Shown here: positions 29,736 to 38,844 of the stretch, piece after piece
How positions within the stretch are numbered: the first letter of the stretch is position 1
How the letters are laid out: the number at the start of each line of letters is the position of its first letter
DNA from: Saprospiraceae bacterium
Lineage (GTDB): Bacteria > Bacteroidota > Bacteroidia > Chitinophagales > Saprospiraceae
Direction: 5' to 3'
Assembly (NCBI GenBank): GCA_020629715.1
Contig: JAHDCU010000004.1
Location: 423,338-487,337, forward strand
Length of the DNA: 64,000 nt
Translations under genes and position numbers: made by a program
Notes under the pieces: model-generated
Database searches by the model: none
Told to the model about the DNA's origin: nothing
Seen by the model: only the letters and a program-made list of their open reading frames with translations

Positions 29736-29873
29736 TGTCAATTTGAAAATATGCTACATAAACAAGGCAAAACAAGAATACCCTGAAGATAACCAGACAG
29801 CTGAAGAACACAGAGCACAGAACAACGAATACCGATAAACCATAAACAAATCAAACTTTAAACCATCAAGAAT

Positions 29874-31121
29874 ATGAAAAGAGGATGTCTAATAGCCGCA
29901 CTGGTAGTCCTTGGATTGATGTCCATTGGTCTCATTTGGTACTTTATAGGTCAAAATGATAAAGCTCCAGTAGAATACGAATCCACCAAGCCTGAAGTCC
30001 AAGATATCATCAAGAAAGCCGTAGCTAGTGGAAGTATAAAGCCGCGTAAAGAGGTAAATATAAAGCCTCAAGTATCAGGAGTCATTGAAGAATTGTATGT
30101 TGAGGCCGGAGACTTAGTAAAAAAAGGTCAAAAGCTTGCATTGATCAAACTCATCCCAAGCGAAGTCAATATTAATAGTGCTCGATCCAATCTTGAATTG
30201 GCAAAAATAAGATACGAAGATGCTCAACGAGAGCTCACTAGACAGCGTAAGGTCAACTCAGAAAAACTAGACATTCAGCAAGCGCAGGCTAATTACGATG
30301 TTTCTAAAACAGAATTAGATCGACAGATCCAACTTAATGCTGAAGGTGTGATTTCTGATCAAGACCTATTACAATTTCAACTAGATACCGATCTCAAAAA
30401 GAACATATTAGATAACATGAGTATCACCTCAGGAAATACCCTCGCTCAGGCTGAGATAGAAGCAGATATCAGAAAGCAAGAACTAGATGCAGCAAGAAAT
30501 AATCTTCAACTCCTCAGAGAAGGCCGAACCTCCAACTCCGGCCAGGTAGCCAATATAGTTAATAGTACTATGGACGGTATGGTGCTCGATGTACCTATAG
30601 AAGAAGGTAGCTCTGTGATCGAACGTAACAACTTTAATGAAGGGACAAATATAGCTACAGTAGCCGACATGGGTTCGCTACTCTTTGAGGGAAATGTTGA
30701 TGAAGCTGATGTTGGAAAACTTAAAGAAGGAATGCCCCTAGTCCTCAAAGTCGGAGCGATCGATGATGAAGAATTCAAAGGGGTATTAGAATTTATCTCT
30801 CCAAAAGGTGAAGAACTAGAGGGTACGGTTAACTTTAAAATCAAAGCAGCTATCGTTGATAATACTTCTGAGACTTTCCTCAGAGCAGGCTATAGTGCCA
30901 ATGCTGATATCATATTAGAAAAACGAGATCAAGTAGTAGCCATCAATGAACGAGATCTAATCATAGAAGATGATAAATCCTTTGTAGAACTTGTAGTCGG
31001 TGATCAAGAATATGAGAAAAAAGAGATCACCACTGGTCTAAGTGACGGTATCTTGATCGAAGTCATAGAGGGAATAGATACTACTACTCAGATTAAAGAG
31101 CAAAGTGATGGCGGAGAATAA
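29874..31121 (+). CDS. Membrane fusion protein (MacA/HlyD type)
   Basis: 415 residues: membrane helix at about 7-25, lipoyl half-domain (VASGSIKPRKEVNIKPQVSG, near 45-65), a long coiled-coil hairpin (about 95-210), the returning lipoyl half, a beta-barrel domain and a membrane-proximal part. It links the inner membrane permeases with an outer membrane TolC-like channel. It is separated from the second permease by 138 bp with no obvious promoter or terminator, so it is probably in the same unit. No TolC homologue is in the window. Confidence 0.9.
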   Translation: MKRGCLIAALVVLGLMSIGLIWYFIGQNDKAPVEYESTKPEVQDIIKKAVASGSIKPRKEVNIKPQVSGVIEELYVEAGDLVKKGQKLALIKLIPSEVNINSARSNLELAKIRYEDAQRELTRQRKVNSEKLDIQQAQANYDVSKTELDRQIQLNAEGVISDQDLLQFQLDTDLKKNILDNMSITSGNTLAQAEIEADIRKQELDAARNNLQLLREGRTSNSGQVANIVNSTMDGMVLDVPIEEGSSVIERNNFNEGTNIATVADMGSLLFEGNVDEADVGKLKEGMPLVLKVGAIDDEEFKGVLEFISPKGEELEGTVNFKIKAAIVDNTSETFLRAGYSANADIILEKRDQVVAINERDLIIEDDKSFVELVVGDQEYEKKEITTGLSDGILIEVIEGIDTTTQIKEQSDGGE

Positions 31122-31132
31122 GTCCATGTAAA

Positions 31133-32266
31133 TTATGGCTCCGTCAAGAGATAAAAGCGATCCTTATCTATGAGGGTCGCCTTTCTTACTTCATAGGCTT
31201 CCATAAAGCTCTTTGGAAAACGAGTCTTGCGCTTGATCTTATATTTAAACTCAAAAATATCTAGCGCTCCATCATACTCCTCAATCAGATCAATCTCTGC
31301 TTGATCATATGTTCTCCAAAAAAAGATATTTCGCTGAAGACTATGTAAAGAATGTGTCTTGAGTCGCTCCAATACACAGAAGTTTTCCCATATCCCTCCT
31401 TTATCAAGTCTAAAGTCCATTGGAGAAAAATCATTGACGAGTGCATTTCTGAGCCCTGTATCTACAAAGTATATTTTCTTACTCTTACGGAGTTCATTTC
31501 TAAGGTTACGACTATAACTGGGTATCTGAATCAGTACAAAGTTCTTAACCAATAAGTCAATATATCGCTCTATGGTCTTAGAAGATAGTCCTAGCATATT
31601 CCCAAGCTCATTGTAACTAACTTCGCTACCAAGCTGATATGCCAATGCTCTCAACAGCTTATTGAGGTCATTAGAATTTTTTAATTGCTCATGCTGTAAG
31701 ATATCTTGATATAGATAATCTCCCGTCAAATTTTGAAGGAGCTCTACTTTATCACGAGGCTCTGCATCCACAATCTCAGGATAACTCCCGTATAATACAA
31801 TATCATTGATATTCTGCGACAACCATGTCGTCCCCTTGATCTGCACTAGTTCTTCTAAAGAGTATGGATATACCTGAATCTTGATGTTTCGGCCTGTAAG
31901 CGGCTCTGTAACTTGATTGGCTAACTCAAAACTACTAGAGCCCGTAGCTATTATTTTATAATTGAAGTCGTCATCATCGTGCAAAAGCTTAAGTATCAAT
32001 CCTAAATCTGGAATTTTTTGAGCCTCATCAAGTGCTACTATCTTATTTGAACCAAATAAAAACTTAACTCGAGAAATATCCTTTGAGCTTAATACATCCG
32101 CAACGCTATTCTTCTCACAATTTAATAGCAGAACGTCATCATATTTCTCTTTTAATATCCGGAGGATAGTAGTTTTTCCAACTTGCCGTGCTCCATATAT
32201 GATGAGCACTTTATCGTGCTTAAGCCATCTATTGATCTTACCTAAGTATGTATTACGTACATTCAT
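31133..32266 (-). CDS. DUF4143-type AAA ATPase
   Basis: The start is placed at the ATG 32266 (MNVRNTYLGKINRWL), since the frame extends upstream only to a TTG inside the repeat. Walker A is GARQVGKTT, Walker B is KIVALDEAQKIP, and an AAA sensor-like TGSSSFEL follows. The C-terminal part (about 195-380) has a winged-helix stretch (LGNMLGLSSKTIERYIDLL) and the DUF4143 nuclease-like fold with EIDLIEEY and FEFKYK, similar to PD-(D/E)xK ends. Such ATPases are abundant in many bacteria and their role is not established; they have been suggested as mobile or defence-related. Its promoter region is a 32-bp tandem repeat. Confidence 0.85.
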   Translation of the reverse strand: MNVRNTYLGKINRWLKHDKVLIIYGARQVGKTTILRILKEKYDDVLLLNCEKNSVADVLSSKDISRVKFLFGSNKIVALDEAQKIPDLGLILKLLHDDDDFNYKIIATGSSSFELANQVTEPLTGRNIKIQVYPYSLEELVQIKGTTWLSQNINDIVLYGSYPEIVDAEPRDKVELLQNLTGDYLYQDILQHEQLKNSNDLNKLLRALAYQLGSEVSYNELGNMLGLSSKTIERYIDLLVKNFVLIQIPSYSRNLRNELRKSKKIYFVDTGLRNALVNDFSPMDFRLDKGGIWENFCVLERLKTHSLHSLQRNIFFWRTYDQAEIDLIEEYDGALDIFEFKYKIKRKTRFPKSFMEAYEVRKATLIDKDRFYLLTEP

Positions 32267-32278
32267 AGCGTTAAAATA

Positions 32279-32358
32279 CAAAATTTAGGCTTAATTTTTT
32301 AAATGCATTCCAAAATTTAGGCTTAATTTTTTAAATATATTCCAAAATTTAGGCTTAA
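32279..32358 (-). repeat. 32-bp tandem repeat in the promoter region of the DUF4143 ATPase
   Basis: Units start at 32279, 32311 and 32343, each CAAAATTTAGGCTTAA; the first two are complete (32 bp, differing at two positions), the third is the first 16 bases. The period is close to three helical turns. Read on the minus strand, the end TTTTG of one unit lies 23 bp before TAAATTTTG of the next, close to the phylum promoter spacing. The array begins 13 bp before the ATG and ends 15 bp from the M4 protease stop. Confidence 0.85.
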
Positions 32359-32372
32359 ACTTTGGATTACCC

Positions 32373-35300
32373 TTACGGCTTTAATACTTGCTTTACCCAT
32401 ATTTCACCTTCTGCATGCAGCCGTACTGTGTACATACCTGTACCCCATGATGAAGTATTGATCTGAGAAGAGGCTGCCCAAGTGGAAGAGCTGGAATACA
32501 TTTTCTGTCCAAGATTATTGACTATTTCTATATAATCGATACTATCATCTGCAAGATCTATGGTAATCTGATCGCTACAAATCGTAGGGTATATTTTAGC
32601 CACATCGTCCGTCACTGTATTATCCGTAGAGGTCATAATATTTCGATCACCATTGCTAAACCATACACCCCATCTACTTGCCTCTCGAAATAGGAAAGCT
32701 GTATTGGGTACAGCAGAGATCTTATCTTCATTTAAATCTAATATGCCAACATCAATACCGATCAGATTACCTGAACTATTACGTTCTGGAAAATCAAAGA
32801 TCACTTGCTCGTCCGTCTTAGAAAAACTAGGGTAAGTCAAGCCATCAGCCTCGATCAATGTACCCGTATTCCCACGTTCGATATTAGAACTTAATAATTC
32901 ATAATTACCGTCTCCATCTATAAAGTCAAAAGCCACGATATAGTCAGAATTCTTGCTAAAGGTCGGGTTTCCTATGCTTACTCCTTCGGGTAGCTGCGTA
33001 AAGAGCTTTTGTATATCTCCTAGGCTCCAAGTGTCGGCTGTATTATTCCATACTCTCAAGAATCCAACATCCCAATAATCAATCGTACCACTCGTACCTG
33101 TAATCTCATTAAGTGCATCATACATCACATACTCTCCACTAAAATCAAATTCCAATGCATCAGCATATTGTACATCACCTGTACTTACTCCTTCTGAAAA
33201 AGTAGGGTTATAAAGCTCATAAGTATTACTTGCACCTATTGTAAAATCATATACCCAAACCTCATTATCAAGCTCATCAAAGATGCCAGCGAGACGCTGA
33301 CCATCTTTGGAGATCACTACATTTCGCCATACCGGATCACTTTGTAAGATACTCTCATCTACATCTCCTGTAGCCCAGTCGATAAATATATAATGCATCT
33401 GCTTATCATCCGCTATGAAGACAATCTCAGAGCCATCATCTGATACAGACGGCTTACTGATAGGCACGGAATTAGAAATCTGCGTAACATTAGTCAGATC
33501 GTATATGAATAATCCTTCTCTATTTTGAGTAGTAAATAAGACTAGATCTTCACCAGGGTTGATAGCAACATCTTCTTCGTAGTCATTTCCACTACCCGCT
33601 CCGATTCCTACGGCTGCAAAAGCATCCTGCGCTGCTGTGACCTCAGCGGCACCATACAGATCCTCTGCAGATTGCACTACAGCATTTCTCAGATCTACGA
33701 ACTTAGATGACTTCGTCAAATATATAGTCAGTGCCCTGTAAAAGACCTTTTCCGCTTTGGCCTTACCGATCTGAGTAGCATAGCGATAATACGCATGATT
33801 AGGAATACCACTATTGATATGGACTCCATTATTGTCCTGTGATCCTGTGTATTGCTCGTTGGTATTTTTAGGTTGCCATCCTCCACCAAAGTCTCCATTC
33901 GAAGCACCATTATGAGGGTCTTCCATATCTCGTAATGCTCCTGAAGGAAAAACATTCGTACGTACCACATCTTCACCTATTTTCCAATCATCACGATCAA
34001 TCATCGCTCCGAAAATATCAGCGAAAGACTCATTCATAGCGCCTGATTCTCCATAATACTCAAGATTGGCAGTACTTTGTACCACTCCATGAGATATTTC
34101 ATGACCCGCTACATCTAAGCCTCGTGCTAATTCACGAAAAGCATTGTCCCCGCTACCATACCACATGGCTACTCCATTCCAAAAAGCATTTCCCATAGAA
34201 TTACCAAACTCATCACTAACGTTGATAAAGGAGACCACATTACCTCCCGTACCATTGATAGAGTTACGACCATGAGTATCTTCAAAATACTGATAAGCCT
34301 CTCCCGCATTATGATGACCAGATACGGCTATGGCATCCCAGTTATTATTGGCATTACTAAAATGATCATAGTCAAAATTATTATTCTGAGGCGAAGTATT
34401 AAAGGCATCTAATGTCCAGATTGCACCTACTGGAGCATTAGGCAGAGAACTACTACTCGCATTAAACATACTTCTTGAAGCATCTACCATATAATAGCGA
34501 CCATTGACTTGATAGGAGTGAACTGTGCGATTTTGACCACTTAAATCTGTACCTGTGGTCGTTGCCGGACCATCCATCACCATCTTATTTTCATTATCTG
34601 AAACATCATGATTATGAAAGGTACAACCATTGTCAAAGGCATGAATAATCTCGCCTGTATGGGCGTTTATAAATACCTTTTTAGGGTGAAGAGCATCAGG
34701 ATAATAATCTATTGCATAGCTCAAGTATGGTTTAGTAGGATCTCCTTCATGGTGATAAATCACCAGTTTCACCTGGCTCTTATATGGAACAAAATCTATA
34801 ATTCTGTCACTAAAGTCATTACCTTCTGGATAGATTTGCTCGATAATATTTAAAGCTTCACGCTCAGATATAGTTGGAGAAACTGACAATTCCCTCGGAT
34901 TAGGCATGATGACCCCAGTCAAGAAAGAACTCTTCTTTTGAAAATTATGGACTGTAAAATCAGAGTAATAAACTTCTACATCCTTATACAACTGCTTGAA
35001 TGAAACGTGATATTCAGTATCGCTTTCCTCCCTTACTTTCGTTAAAAGTATATTCTCTAGATCTATAGATTCTCCAAGTTCATTACTCAATTCTTCTAAT
35101 TCGGAAGACATAGTGGACATCATTTCAGATCGCTTGCCAAATTCGATATTTGGTAAAAGTATTTTAGATGGTAGGCCATTTTCATTTCGCTCCAAGATTG
35201 GATGATTTGTAGATTCTTTGATCAGAAATCTTCCATTTTTTGGAGTTGACAATACAGAGCCACTTGACTCCTTTTCTAAATCCAACGATTGCTTTTGAAC

Positions 35301-35429
35301 AGGTACCGTTATTTCCAATGCTTCCTTATCCACAGGATTGAGCTTACCTTTTATATCCTTAAACTGCGCAGACACCAAAAAAGGTAAACAGCCTGCTAAA
35401 ATTATTATTACTATACGACTCATCTTCAT
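32373..35429 (-). CDS. Secreted M4 (thermolysin-like) metalloprotease with T9SS tail
   Basis: 1018 residues: signal peptide (cleavage near VSAQ), FTP/PepSY propeptide (about 80-270), M4 catalytic domain (about 290-600), a PD40-like beta-propeller region (about 620-920) and a C-terminal type IX sorting domain (about 940-1018; KIYPTICSDQITIDL, then WGTGMYTVRL and a lysine-containing end). Zinc ligands are HEISH (His443, His447) and Glu467 in AMNESFAD, exactly 24 residues after His443 as in thermolysin. It is exported through the outer membrane by the T9SS and attached or released. It follows a small lipoprotein gene by one base, so the two are cotranscribed. The substrate is unknown, but long propeptide and propeller suggest activity on large proteins. 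Confidence 0.93.
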   Translation of the reverse strand: MKMSRIVIIILAGCLPFLVSAQFKDIKGKLNPVDKEALEITVPVQKQSLDLEKESSGSVLSTPKNGRFLIKESTNHPILERNENGLPSKILLPNIEFGKRSEMMSTMSSELEELSNELGESIDLENILLTKVREESDTEYHVSFKQLYKDVEVYYSDFTVHNFQKKSSFLTGVIMPNPRELSVSPTISEREALNIIEQIYPEGNDFSDRIIDFVPYKSQVKLVIYHHEGDPTKPYLSYAIDYYPDALHPKKVFINAHTGEIIHAFDNGCTFHNHDVSDNENKMVMDGPATTTGTDLSGQNRTVHSYQVNGRYYMVDASRSMFNASSSSLPNAPVGAIWTLDAFNTSPQNNNFDYDHFSNANNNWDAIAVSGHHNAGEAYQYFEDTHGRNSINGTGGNVVSFINVSDEFGNSMGNAFWNGVAMWYGSGDNAFRELARGLDVAGHEISHGVVQSTANLEYYGESGAMNESFADIFGAMIDRDDWKIGEDVVRTNVFPSGALRDMEDPHNGASNGDFGGGWQPKNTNEQYTGSQDNNGVHINSGIPNHAYYRYATQIGKAKAEKVFYRALTIYLTKSSKFVDLRNAVVQSAEDLYGAAEVTAAQDAFAAVGIGAGSGNDYEEDVAINPGEDLVLFTTQNREGLFIYDLTNVTQISNSVPISKPSVSDDGSEIVFIADDKQMHYIFIDWATGDVDESILQSDPVWRNVVISKDGQRLAGIFDELDNEVWVYDFTIGASNTYELYNPTFSEGVSTGDVQYADALEFDFSGEYVMYDALNEITGTSGTIDYWDVGFLRVWNNTADTWSLGDIQKLFTQLPEGVSIGNPTFSKNSDYIVAFDFIDGDGNYELLSSNIERGNTGTLIEADGLTYPSFSKTDEQVIFDFPERNSSGNLIGIDVGILDLNEDKISAVPNTAFLFREASRWGVWFSNGDRNIMTSTDNTVTDDVAKIYPTICSDQITIDLADDSIDYIEIVNNLGQKMYSSSSTWAASSQINTSSWGTGMYTVRLHAEGEIWVKQVLKP

Positions 35430-35430
35430 T

Positions 35431-35871
35431 TTATTTCACTAGCTGTAATAGAGCGCGGTAGTATGCTCTTACTTTTTGATTCACTGGCTTTTGTTCTCCA
35501 CCCCAGGTCAAAAGGTGATCACTATAATCAGTGTTTTTTAGAAAATAACTGAGGTTTCCAGGATCTTGATAGGTCTCATCTTGCATTTTCAAATTTTCAT
35601 AAGAATGAAAAAATTGTGACGCCTTCTTTGAGTCAATACTTTTAACGAATACATAATCAATAGATCGAGGAGCTAAACGAAATAGCCTACCGTCTTCTAG
35701 TAAATGATACTCATCGCGAGTACCCGCAAATCCACCCTCATTACCAAAAATGAGTTTAGTTCCTTGATATTCTGTGAATGAACTTACCGTATTTTCGCTA
35801 GTCTTACACTGTACAAAACACATAAGCATACATAACACTAGAGAAAAAGAAATAATATTTAAGCTTTTCAT
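35431..35871 (-). CDS. Small lipoprotein co-transcribed with the M4 protease
   Basis: 146 residues with a lipobox-like end of the signal (FVQC, Cys22). The mature part includes LIFGNEGGFAGTRDEYHLLEDGRLF and a pattern of helices and strands similar to other small Bacteroidota lipoproteins, but I do not recognise a named family. One base separates its stop from the protease start. It could be an inhibitor or chaperone of the protease, but only position supports this. Confidence 0.6.
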   Translation of the reverse strand: MKSLNIISFSLVLCMLMCFVQCKTSENTVSSFTEYQGTKLIFGNEGGFAGTRDEYHLLEDGRLFRLAPRSIDYVFVKSIDSKKASQFFHSYENLKMQDETYQDPGNLSYFLKNTDYSDHLLTWGGEQKPVNQKVRAYYRALLQLVK

Positions 35872-36055
35872 AGTCGCTAATTTAGTCAGAATGGTGTTAT
35901 AATCTCCAAGAATTACAGTTGAGACGTGGTTAGAAGTGATTTTGTCATTTCTTTAACAGTTCATTAATAATTTATTCCTCATCTTAAAGTTATTATTGTA
36001 ATACAAGAAAGGATCTTAGCCCTCTTGAAATTATTAACGAATTAATTTATACCTA

Positions 36056-36631
36056 ATGAAAAAGATTTTAACCCTAGCATTTTTAGTTGTAGGTTCTATG
36101 ACTTTTATGAATGCGCAAGACGCTGCACCTAAAAAAGCATGTACTAAAAGTGCTAAGAGTTGTGCAAAAACATGTAGTAAAAAAGCTGCTCAGACCAAAG
36201 TTGCATCTGCACTTATGGAAGCTGATGTAATAGCTGATGCTGATGAAAACATCCAAAAAAGAGTTTGTGAAAAATCAGGCGCTACAGCATATTACCAAAA
36301 ATCTGTTTGTGAAAAATCAGGTAAAGTAGCATGGAATGAAGTTTCTTACTGCTCTAAGTCAAAAGCATTCAAAGCAGTGGCTAGTGGGGAAGAAGATATC
36401 AAAGTAATTAAAGCTTCTTCAAAAGATGCTAAAGCTTGTTCTAAAGGCGATAAGAAAGCATGTTGTAAGAAAGGAGCTAAAGCAACCAAAGTAGCTTCTG
36501 CATCTAAAGAAAAAGCTTGCACAAAAGCTGAAATGAAAGCTTGTGCTAAAAAATGCACTAAAGAAGAAATGAAAGCTTGCGCTAAAAAGACTAAAGTTGC
36601 ATCTGCAGTGGAAGTTAAAGAACAGAAATAA
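36056..36631 (+). CDS. Secreted Cys/Lys/Ala-rich protein
   Basis: 191 residues with a signal peptide (cleavage near MNAQ). The mature part has 13 Cys and very many Lys and Ala. The middle (about 70-105) has three Cys elements, two of them VCEKSG (RVCEKSGATAYYQKS, SVCEKSGKVAW, SYCSKSKAF); the ends are low-complexity runs such as ACTKAEMKACAKKCTKEEM. It resembles small metal-binding or redox-buffering exported proteins, but no family is clear to me. Codon use is like its neighbours. An intrinsic terminator follows. It is one of the less explained genes in the window. Confidence 0.7.
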   Translation: MKKILTLAFLVVGSMTFMNAQDAAPKKACTKSAKSCAKTCSKKAAQTKVASALMEADVIADADENIQKRVCEKSGATAYYQKSVCEKSGKVAWNEVSYCSKSKAFKAVASGEEDIKVIKASSKDAKACSKGDKKACCKKGAKATKVASASKEKACTKAEMKACAKKCTKEEMKACAKKTKVASAVEVKEQK

Positions 36632-36660
36632 GCAAAGAATTTATCTTTCTTAAAGAATAT

Positions 36661-36692
36661 AAAGGCATTCAGCGTACTGAATGCCTTTTTTT
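36661..36692 (+). terminator. Intrinsic terminator after the Cys-rich protein gene
   Basis: A perfect 12-bp stem (AAAGGCATTCAG 36661-36672, CTGAATGCCTTT 36677-36688) with loop CGTA and seven T. Confidence 0.95.
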
Positions 36693-36731
36693 ATTTCCAT
36701 ACTTTTGAGATACTTGAAAATGCTCTCGAAT

Positions 36732-38753
36732 ATGGATAACAATAGTTTCAAAGCTCAAATACTAGAAGGTATACCATCTAATCTTCCATCTGTACGATCA
36801 TACGACAATCATATAAGCCATGCCCCAAAGAGAAATATCAAAGGGCTGCTCTCTAAGGCTGAATATCGACTTGCTATCGAAAATGCACTGCGCTATTTCC
36901 CCAAGCATCAGCATGAAGAATTAATACCAGAATTCGTACAAGAGCTAGAAGATTATGGTCGGATCTACATGCATCGATTAAGACCGGATCACGATATGCT
37001 TGCCAGACCTATTGATGATTATCCCTATCAATCTAAGCAAGCTGCAGCCATTATGCTCATGATCCAAAATAATTTAGATCCTAAAGTTGCCAAGCATCCT
37101 CATGAACTCATTACCTACGGAGGTAATGGAGCAGTATTTCAAAATTGGGCACAATATCGGCTCACCATGAAATACCTCGCCGAGATGAATGACGATCAAA
37201 CGCTGGTGCTTTATTCTGGTCATCCACTTGGATTATTCCCTAGCCATAAAAATGCCCCAAGAGTAGTGGTTACCAATGGTATGATGATTCCAAATCATAG
37301 CAAAAAAGAAGATTGGAATAAATATAACGCCATGGGAGTTACCTCTTATGGCCAGATGACAGCTGGATCATTTATGTACATAGGACCACAGGGAATTGTG
37401 CATGGTACTACGATCACTTTGCTCAATGCAGGTAGACTCAACGGACTAGGAAATGACAATCTAAAAGGAAAAATATTTGTTACTTCAGGACTTGGTGGCA
37501 TGTCTGGAGCTCAGAGCATTGCTGGGATTATCACAGGAACCGTAACCGTCATTGGAGAAATAGATCAGGACGCTATCGATCAGCGTATTACAGATGGTTA
37601 TATCTTAAAAGAAAATGTATACACGGATGTCGCAAAGCTTAGCAAAAGCATGCTAGCGGCACAAGAAAACGAAGATGCCATTACCCTAGTATATCATGGT
37701 AATATTGTGGAGCTTTGGGAATACTTCGTCGAAAATGACATACATATTCATCTAGGTTCTGACCAGACTTCACTTCACAATATCGATGATTTAGGATATT
37801 GTCCTATTGGGTATTCATTCGATGAAGCGAAAGTGCTACTTGATAAAAACAAGGATCAGTTTATCACCGAAATTCAAAGCACTCTACGCAGGCATGTAGA
37901 TGCCATAAACGCTTTATCAAAAAAGGGAATGTACTTCTGGGATTACGGTAATGCATTTCTGAAAGAAGCTGGTGAAGCCGATGCAGATGTTTGGAAAGAT
38001 AAAGAAGCGGGCACATATATCTATCCAAGCTATGTGGAGGACATCATGGGTCCGATGTGTTTTGATTTTGGCTTTGGACCATTTCGATGGGTCTGCTGCT
38101 CTGGCGAACTCTCGGATCTCGAAAAAACAGATCAGATAGCTTCCGAAGTCCTAAATGAGATCTTGAAAAATGCTGATCCTGAAATTCATCCCCAGTTAAA
38201 AGATAATATCCAATGGATCGACCATGCCGGCTTAAACTTACCCGTAGTCGGATCAAAATCTAGAATCTTATATGCAGATGCAGAAGGTAGAATCAAAATC
38301 GCCAAGGCTTTCAATAAAGCTATTCGAGATGGAGTATTGAAAGGTCCAGTAGTACTCGGAAGAGATCACCACGATGTATCAGGAACTGACTCACCTTACC
38401 GAGAGACTTCTAATATCTATGACGGATCTAAGTTTACGGCTGATATGGCCGTCCATAATTTTGTAGGTGATGCTTTCCGAGGTGCAACTTGGATATCCTT
38501 ACACAATGGAGGTGGCGTTGGCTGGGGAGAGGTCATGAATGGTGGCTTCGGTATGGTCATCGATGGCTCTGAACAATCCGATCAAAATATAGTGAGTATG
38601 CTTCACTGGGATGTCAATAATGGGATTGCTAGACGATCATGGGCCAGAAACGAAGGTGCTATATCAGCTATCAAACGAGCAATGGAAGATAATGATCAGT
38701 TGAAGGTGACTTTGCCTAATTTGGTGGATGAAGGGTTGTTGGATAAGCTTTAG
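36732..38753 (+). CDS. hutU: Urocanate hydratase (urocanase)
   Basis: The start is set at 36732 (MDNNSFKAQILEG); the frame extends further up into the terminator of the preceding gene, which rules out the first Met. About 673 residues, the long form. NAD+-binding and catalytic stretches are clear: YGGNGAVFQNWAQYRLT, TSGLGGMSGAQ and GPMCFDFGFGPFRWVCCSG, which holds the conserved catalytic Cys. It converts urocanate to imidazolonepropionate in histidine breakdown. No hutH, hutI or hutG is adjacent; the next genes downstream are an FMO and a kinase/phospholyase fusion. Confidence 0.95.
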   Translation: MDNNSFKAQILEGIPSNLPSVRSYDNHISHAPKRNIKGLLSKAEYRLAIENALRYFPKHQHEELIPEFVQELEDYGRIYMHRLRPDHDMLARPIDDYPYQSKQAAAIMLMIQNNLDPKVAKHPHELITYGGNGAVFQNWAQYRLTMKYLAEMNDDQTLVLYSGHPLGLFPSHKNAPRVVVTNGMMIPNHSKKEDWNKYNAMGVTSYGQMTAGSFMYIGPQGIVHGTTITLLNAGRLNGLGNDNLKGKIFVTSGLGGMSGAQSIAGIITGTVTVIGEIDQDAIDQRITDGYILKENVYTDVAKLSKSMLAAQENEDAITLVYHGNIVELWEYFVENDIHIHLGSDQTSLHNIDDLGYCPIGYSFDEAKVLLDKNKDQFITEIQSTLRRHVDAINALSKKGMYFWDYGNAFLKEAGEADADVWKDKEAGTYIYPSYVEDIMGPMCFDFGFGPFRWVCCSGELSDLEKTDQIASEVLNEILKNADPEIHPQLKDNIQWIDHAGLNLPVVGSKSRILYADAEGRIKIAKAFNKAIRDGVLKGPVVLGRDHHDVSGTDSPYRETSNIYDGSKFTADMAVHNFVGDAFRGATWISLHNGGGVGWGEVMNGGFGMVIDGSEQSDQNIVSMLHWDVNNGIARRSWARNEGAISAIKRAMEDNDQLKVTLPNLVDEGLLDKL

Positions 38754-38844
38754 AAAAATTAGAAATCAATTGATTCTAGAGAGTTGATACACTCTTTCTA
38801 TTGTTCTAATCTTTTCTCATATCTTGATAGCAAAGATTGAAGCC

